From NCBI GenBank assembly GCA_041920465.1, contig JBHGXW010000009.1, positions 78,344 through 142,343 of the forward strand: a stretch of DNA of 64,000 bases, read 5' to 3'. The position numbers and the translations under genes were made by a program. The stretch is from Brevibacillus_H sp041920465 (lineage in GTDB: Bacteria > Bacillota > Bacilli > Brevibacillales > Brevibacillaceae). The notes under the pieces were generated by a model. That model was not told the origin of the DNA, ran no database searches, and saw only the letters and a program-made list of their open reading frames with translations. Of this stretch, positions 60,769 through 64,000 are shown piece after piece (position 1 is the first letter of the stretch; every line of letters starts with the position of its first letter).

Positions 60769-60960
60769 ATAAGTGCATACGACTTCATTGTTTACCTTAA
60801 TTAAATAATCACCTTCACTCTGGAACCTTTTTGGAATTGTAAACCGACAAAAAGGTCCTTCTCCATATTTGTTTAAGGTAAGCACGTTATGATTTGGATA
60901 CTCTTGCTGAGGAAAGTAACCTTTTACTCCTTCACTATCTCGCTCAGGGGAAAATTTGTA
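60769..60960 (-). pseudogene. Truncated GIY-YIG nuclease remnant
   Basis: In a frame different from the TnsA remnant the minus strand reads ERDSEGVKGYFPQQEYPNHN, then LTLNKYGEGPFCRFTIPKRF, then EGDYLIKVNNEVVCTYFD and stop. This is the N-terminal part of a small family of GIY-YIG nucleases (usual pattern GPFCxFxIP...EGVYxLxVxxxxxYIGE). The YIG half and the catalytic Arg are missing. Remnant only. Confidence 0.6.
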
Positions 60961-61352
60961 AAAATTTTTAAAACGCTTATTTTCACCTCTTTTGCAGAAG
61001 AATCTTTTGAAAGATATTGACTGACCCGATCCGGAAAATAGACGGATAACTGAAGCAGGATTTGTCCCCAATGTTGGTTTGGGTCCCTGGGATGAATAAT
61101 ACCTAGTGATTCAGCGATATAAAGTGTCTTCTCAATAGGGAGTAATGGATATTGTTCCCGAATGTCTACAACCCTTTCATCCCACTCAAGTAAGTAGAAA
61201 TAAGCCAATTCCAGGTGTTCAGAAAAAAGATGATGTACTCTCCCCGTCTTCCATCCCTTAACCCTACTCGCTAATCCTGTAGAGGGAACATCGTTGATTT
61301 TCAACCATGGAATATAATCTTTTCCTTCCCCTTGTCCTCTATTTTGCAGCAT
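60924..61352 (-). pseudogene. Broken TnsA endonuclease of a Tn7-like element
   Basis: The first 90 residues match TnsA: RGQGEGKDYIPWLKINDV, RVKGWKTGRVHHL, ELAYFYLLEWDERVVDIREQ and YPLLPIEKTLYIAESLGI. After HPRDP the sequence leaves the family, missing the catalytic core (the expected VMTTDFLI motif is absent), and the frame runs to a stop at 60924. TnsA cuts the 5' ends of Tn7-type transposons. No TnsB, TnsC or TniQ was seen, so this is the residue of an element. Confidence 0.8.
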
Positions 61353-61443
61353 TCTTTTTTAACACTCCTTCAGGTGTTGCTACGTCTGCGTTTTGCAATA
61401 CTTTTCCCCGTTCTTCTGCATAATTAATAAACGACGCTAGCTC
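61339..61443 (-). pseudogene. Remnant of a C-terminal coding segment
   Basis: Open minus-strand frame INELASFINYAEERGKVLQN then ADVATPEGVLKKNAAK and stop, overlapping the start of the TnsA fragment. It looks like the C-terminus of a real protein, not recognised. Confidence 0.3.
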
Positions 61444-61643
61444 ATTGATTCATTTTTCAAGGAACATAAAAACAGAAACACCAATACGTTTGCCATCAAT
61501 TTAAAGGCATTGATCAAAGGGTTCTCCCCAGAAAACAACACCTTTGAAATTGAAAAGCAAATGTATTGGTGCTTGGGAAGATGGACATAACTACGCCATA
61601 AGCGTGCCATCTCTATAGATAACTTATCAGCTACCAAAAACAT
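61435..61643. other. Unassigned fragment region
   Basis: The plus strand reads IDSFFKEHKNRNTNTFAINL then KALIKGFSPENNTFEIEKQM and YWCLGRWT before a stop, without a start codon. The opposite strand has a 68-codon frame starting MFLVADKLSIEMARLW. Neither is assigned; the plus frame looks more protein-like. It is probably part of the same decayed element. Confidence 0.3.
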
Positions 61644-61734
61644 GTCAATACCTCTCCGGACATTTTTTATATCTTGTTAATTTTTTTCCAAAAGAGTGGG
61701 TCTTGATACAAATAATTAATAAATAATGTGTTGG

Positions 61735-61762
61735 GGGCTACCCTGGTGGGTAGCCCTTTTTT
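61735..61762 (+). terminator. Terminator
   Basis: GGGCTACCC and GGGTAGCCC form a perfect nine-base-pair stem followed by TTTTTT. The gene it served is missing or decayed. The next 240 bases before the laccase gene show no other element. Confidence 0.85.
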
Positions 61763-62000
61763 GTATTACGTTATTTAGCTTTCGATCCCTGTTAGTGAAA
61801 TAAATGCATGCTGTCATTTATTGCTTTCAAACAATTGCCAGTCATTTGGCTCTAGCACTTTAAAATGCTAAGGAAAGTATTTACAGGGTGAAGTAAATCC
61901 TAATAAAACGGTGTATTTTATCAAACATAACGAGAGTCATAACAATAAGTTCGTGTTCATAAGTTTACTTAGATGTTTTTAAAGGTTGGTGTTCATTAAT

Positions 62001-63566
62001 ATGCCTGAAAAGATAAAGCTGCAAAAATTTGTCGATGAACTGCCTATTCCCAAGACATTATCCCCTAAGAAGCGAAGCAGTGGATGGACTTATTACGAAG
62101 TTACCATGAAGGAGTTTACCCAAAAGCTCCACAGGGATCTCGCACCTACCCGCTTATGGGGCTACGAGGGAACATACCCTGGTCCAACTTTAGACGTTAT
62201 GCAGTATGAAACGGTGTTTGTAAAATGGATAAACGATCTTCCCAAAAAGCATTTTCTCCCCATCGATACGACAATTCACGGTTCTGAAATCACTCTGCCA
62301 GAGGGCAGAACCGTTGTTCATTTACACGGCGGCAGAACGCCCGCCCATAGTGACGGGTACCCCGAAGCCTGGTTTACGCGAAATTTTGAACAAACGGGGC
62401 CTTTATTCGAACGAGAAATATATTCGTACCCAAATCTTGAACGGGCGACCACATTGTGGTATCACGACCACACGATCGGAATTACAAGATTGAATATCTA
62501 TGCGGGACTCGCGGGATTCTATCTGATCCGCGACAAGCATGAGGAGTCCCTTAATCTTCCGAGGGGAAGATATGAGGTCCCTCTATTAATCCAAGACCGC
62601 TCGTTTAACCCGGACGGATCGCTTTACTACCCAAGCTGTCCAGATAATAAGGATGTTTGTACTCCTTATCCTTCGTTAGTTCCCCCTTTTGATGCGGATA
62701 CCATTCTGGTTAACGGTAAAGTCTGGCCATATATGGAAGTTGAACCAAGAAAATATCGATTTCGCATTTTAAATGGCTCCAATAGTCGAATCCTTACATT
62801 AAAACTTGACTCCGGGGAGCCTCTTAACCAAATTGGATCGGATGGTGGCTTTCTTGAGCAACCAGTGAAAATGAATGAAATTGTTCTAGGTTCCGCTGAG
62901 CGCGCTGATGTGATTGTGGATTTCTCAAGGCACACCGGTCAGACAATTACTCTCAAAAATGTTACGAAAAGTGCATCCCCTGAAACAACAGATGTGATGC
63001 AATTCAGAGTGACCGTTCCGTTAAGAAGCAAAGATACTAGCTCCCTTCCTGCTTATTTAGGGAAAATTAACCGACTAACGAGAAGCATGGCACAGAGAAC
63101 AAGAGATATACCACTAGTGAGAATAAAGGATCAATATGGCCGATCCTTGAATTTATTGGGCGGTAAAATGTGGAATGATCGCATATCGGAGGTAATCGAG
63201 GTAGGTACCATTGAGATATGGCGATTAATTAATTTGATAGATGATGACCCTCATCCAATCCATGTACATTTGGTTGATTTTCAAATTCTTGAACGTCAGC
63301 CATTTGACGTTGCTCATTTTCAACGTACAGGAAAACTAATGTTTACAGGTCCTGCCGTTCCCCCAGAACCGAATGAAATGGGATTAAAGGATACGGTTCA
63401 GACCCCCTTTGGTTACGTTACCTCCATTATCGCCCGTTTCGGCCCGTTTACCGGCCGGTATGTGTGGCATTGTCACATGCTGGAGCATGAGGATTACGAA
63501 ATGATGCGCCCTTTTGAGGTTGTGAAAGCGGAAGACAGGAGAAACAGAACGGGGAGGTATAGTTAA
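62001..63566 (+). CDS. cotA: CotA-like spore coat laccase (multicopper oxidase)
   Basis: About 521 residues, aligned along its full length with Bacillus CotA (start KLQKFVDELPIPKTL). Copper ligands: HLHGG and WYHDHT near the N-terminal part, HPIHVHL, and WHCHMLEHEDYEMM with the type 1 Cys, His and Met. It oxidises phenols and other substrates, reducing oxygen to water; in Bacillus it sits in the outer spore coat and makes the brown pigment. ATG at 62001 agrees with the CotA N-terminus; TTG at 61986 is a possible longer start. Confidence 0.94.
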   Translation: MPEKIKLQKFVDELPIPKTLSPKKRSSGWTYYEVTMKEFTQKLHRDLAPTRLWGYEGTYPGPTLDVMQYETVFVKWINDLPKKHFLPIDTTIHGSEITLPEGRTVVHLHGGRTPAHSDGYPEAWFTRNFEQTGPLFEREIYSYPNLERATTLWYHDHTIGITRLNIYAGLAGFYLIRDKHEESLNLPRGRYEVPLLIQDRSFNPDGSLYYPSCPDNKDVCTPYPSLVPPFDADTILVNGKVWPYMEVEPRKYRFRILNGSNSRILTLKLDSGEPLNQIGSDGGFLEQPVKMNEIVLGSAERADVIVDFSRHTGQTITLKNVTKSASPETTDVMQFRVTVPLRSKDTSSLPAYLGKINRLTRSMAQRTRDIPLVRIKDQYGRSLNLLGGKMWNDRISEVIEVGTIEIWRLINLIDDDPHPIHVHLVDFQILERQPFDVAHFQRTGKLMFTGPAVPPEPNEMGLKDTVQTPFGYVTSIIARFGPFTGRYVWHCHMLEHEDYEMMRPFEVVKAEDRRNRTGRYS

Positions 63567-63628
63567 CGATATGTAACGTTGGTCGTGACTCTTATTGGCT
63601 TGCTGATTATTCTATCTTAAAACAGGAT

Positions 63629-63659
63629 TTATTCGACTAAAGTTCCGTTAGTTGAATAA
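63629..63659. repeat. Inverted repeat, 12-base arms
   Basis: TTATTCGACTAA and TTAGTTGAATAA flank AGTTCCG, with one wobble pair. It may be a hairpin or a small mobile-element end. Nothing else is seen between 63567 and 63846. Confidence 0.5.
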
Positions 63660-63846
63660 GGAGAATAAAGTCAATATTCACGTTTAACAGAGCCTATCAA
63701 AAGGTGTGTCTACGACATGCCTTTTATTAATTGAACTTAAGCGACTGTACATAGGGGACGACACTTGCCCATACCAGTTAGGAAAGAAAACCTATATTGT
63801 ATGAATACAACATTCTACCAAAAAATTGTATATCAAATCCAACTAT

Positions 63847-63938
63847 TTACTTCATTAAACTGCCCGTTAGCCAACCATGCAGCGATGCTGCACCAAAGAT
63901 GATGAAAATGGATATAATCCGTCCATACTGCTACTACG
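63847..63938 (-). other. Possible C-terminal end of a membrane protein
   Basis: The minus strand reads QYGRIISIFIIFGAASLHGW then LTGSLMK and stop. It has the feel of an MFS C-terminus, but the upstream frame is closed. Low confidence. Confidence 0.2.
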
Positions 63939-64000
63939 GCTGGGAGAGGAAGGTCGTTTTAAGTTGGTGCTTCGAGCCCATCCGTTAGTCTGACTCCAAC

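Noticed and set aside
60769..61352. Functional TnsA-GIY-YIG fusion
   Set aside because: The two parts are in different frames and both lack their catalytic halves.
63797..63988. 63-codon plus-strand frame at the right end
   Set aside because: No ribosome site or recognisable family.
1..64000. CRISPR arrays, tRNA or rRNA genes
   Set aside because: No regular repeat-spacer array and no cloverleaf or rRNA-like sequence was seen on reading.

Overview
The window looks like a chromosomal segment of an aerobic, spore-forming Bacillota of the order Bacillales, in the Brevibacillus / Alicyclobacillaceae (Effusibacillus, Tumebacillus) neighbourhood. The reasons are moderate G+C, AGGAGG-type ribosome binding sites, citA/citR, a RocR regulon, csoR-copA-copZ, a CotA-type spore laccase, the YIEGIA membrane protein with its partner, and RsbT/RsbR-like proteins. 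The genus is an inference. No tRNA, rRNA or CRISPR array was seen.

Layout. 1-2971: MoxR ATPase (partial), DUF58 and DUF4129 genes on the plus strand. 3103-9555 (minus): citrate synthase and its LysR regulator CitR, a ClpP C-terminal scrap, a rhodanese-thioredoxin pair behind a CsoR-type palindrome, an HD-GYP protein, a ResA-like thioredoxin and a chemoreceptor. 9894-12734 (minus): nosD-nosY-nosF without nosZ. 12948-13817: double GNAT protein. 13899-18557 (minus): Rrf2 regulator, YezD, sulfate-binding protein, CysT, CysW, CysA. 18754-25941 (minus): transglutaminase-like protein, azoreductase, csoR-copA-copZ with two palindromic operators, YIEGIA pair. 26182-28081 (plus): an RsbT-type kinase overlapping a histidine kinase fused to an RsbR-type STAS domain. 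28185-34527 (minus): six-gene P19/FTR1 iron uptake operon behind Fur boxes. 34850-40761: arginine/ornithine catabolism (glutamate dehydrogenase, ornithine aminotransferase, RocR, RocE-like permease) with RocR-type palindromes and sigma-54 promoters. 40880-43876 (minus): two-component system and a secreted helical protein. 43980-44878: decayed genes. 45051-49655: FHA-winged-helix regulator, BrnQ, FMN-binding oxidase-like protein, a frameshifted gene, VanY-type carboxypeptidase.

The most interesting part is 50041-60702. A LuxR-type regulator with a Cys-rich PAS domain precedes a compact plus-strand cluster: radical SAM/SPASM enzyme, PqqD-like recognition protein, a 48-residue peptide gene, an inactive and an active M16 peptidase, a second radical SAM/SPASM enzyme, a YCII-domain protein, an MFS exporter, a MOSC protein and a PepF-type oligopeptidase, closed by a strong terminator. 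It is laid out like pqqA-D-E-F/G, but the peptide has no tyrosine (so it is not PQQ) and no cysteine (so no sactipeptide or ranthipeptide thioethers). A peptide-derived product formed at or near its single tryptophan is the working hypothesis.

The right end (60760-61650) holds remnants of a Tn7-like TnsA joined to a truncated GIY-YIG nuclease, followed by a complete CotA-like multicopper oxidase and about 430 bases without a convincing gene.
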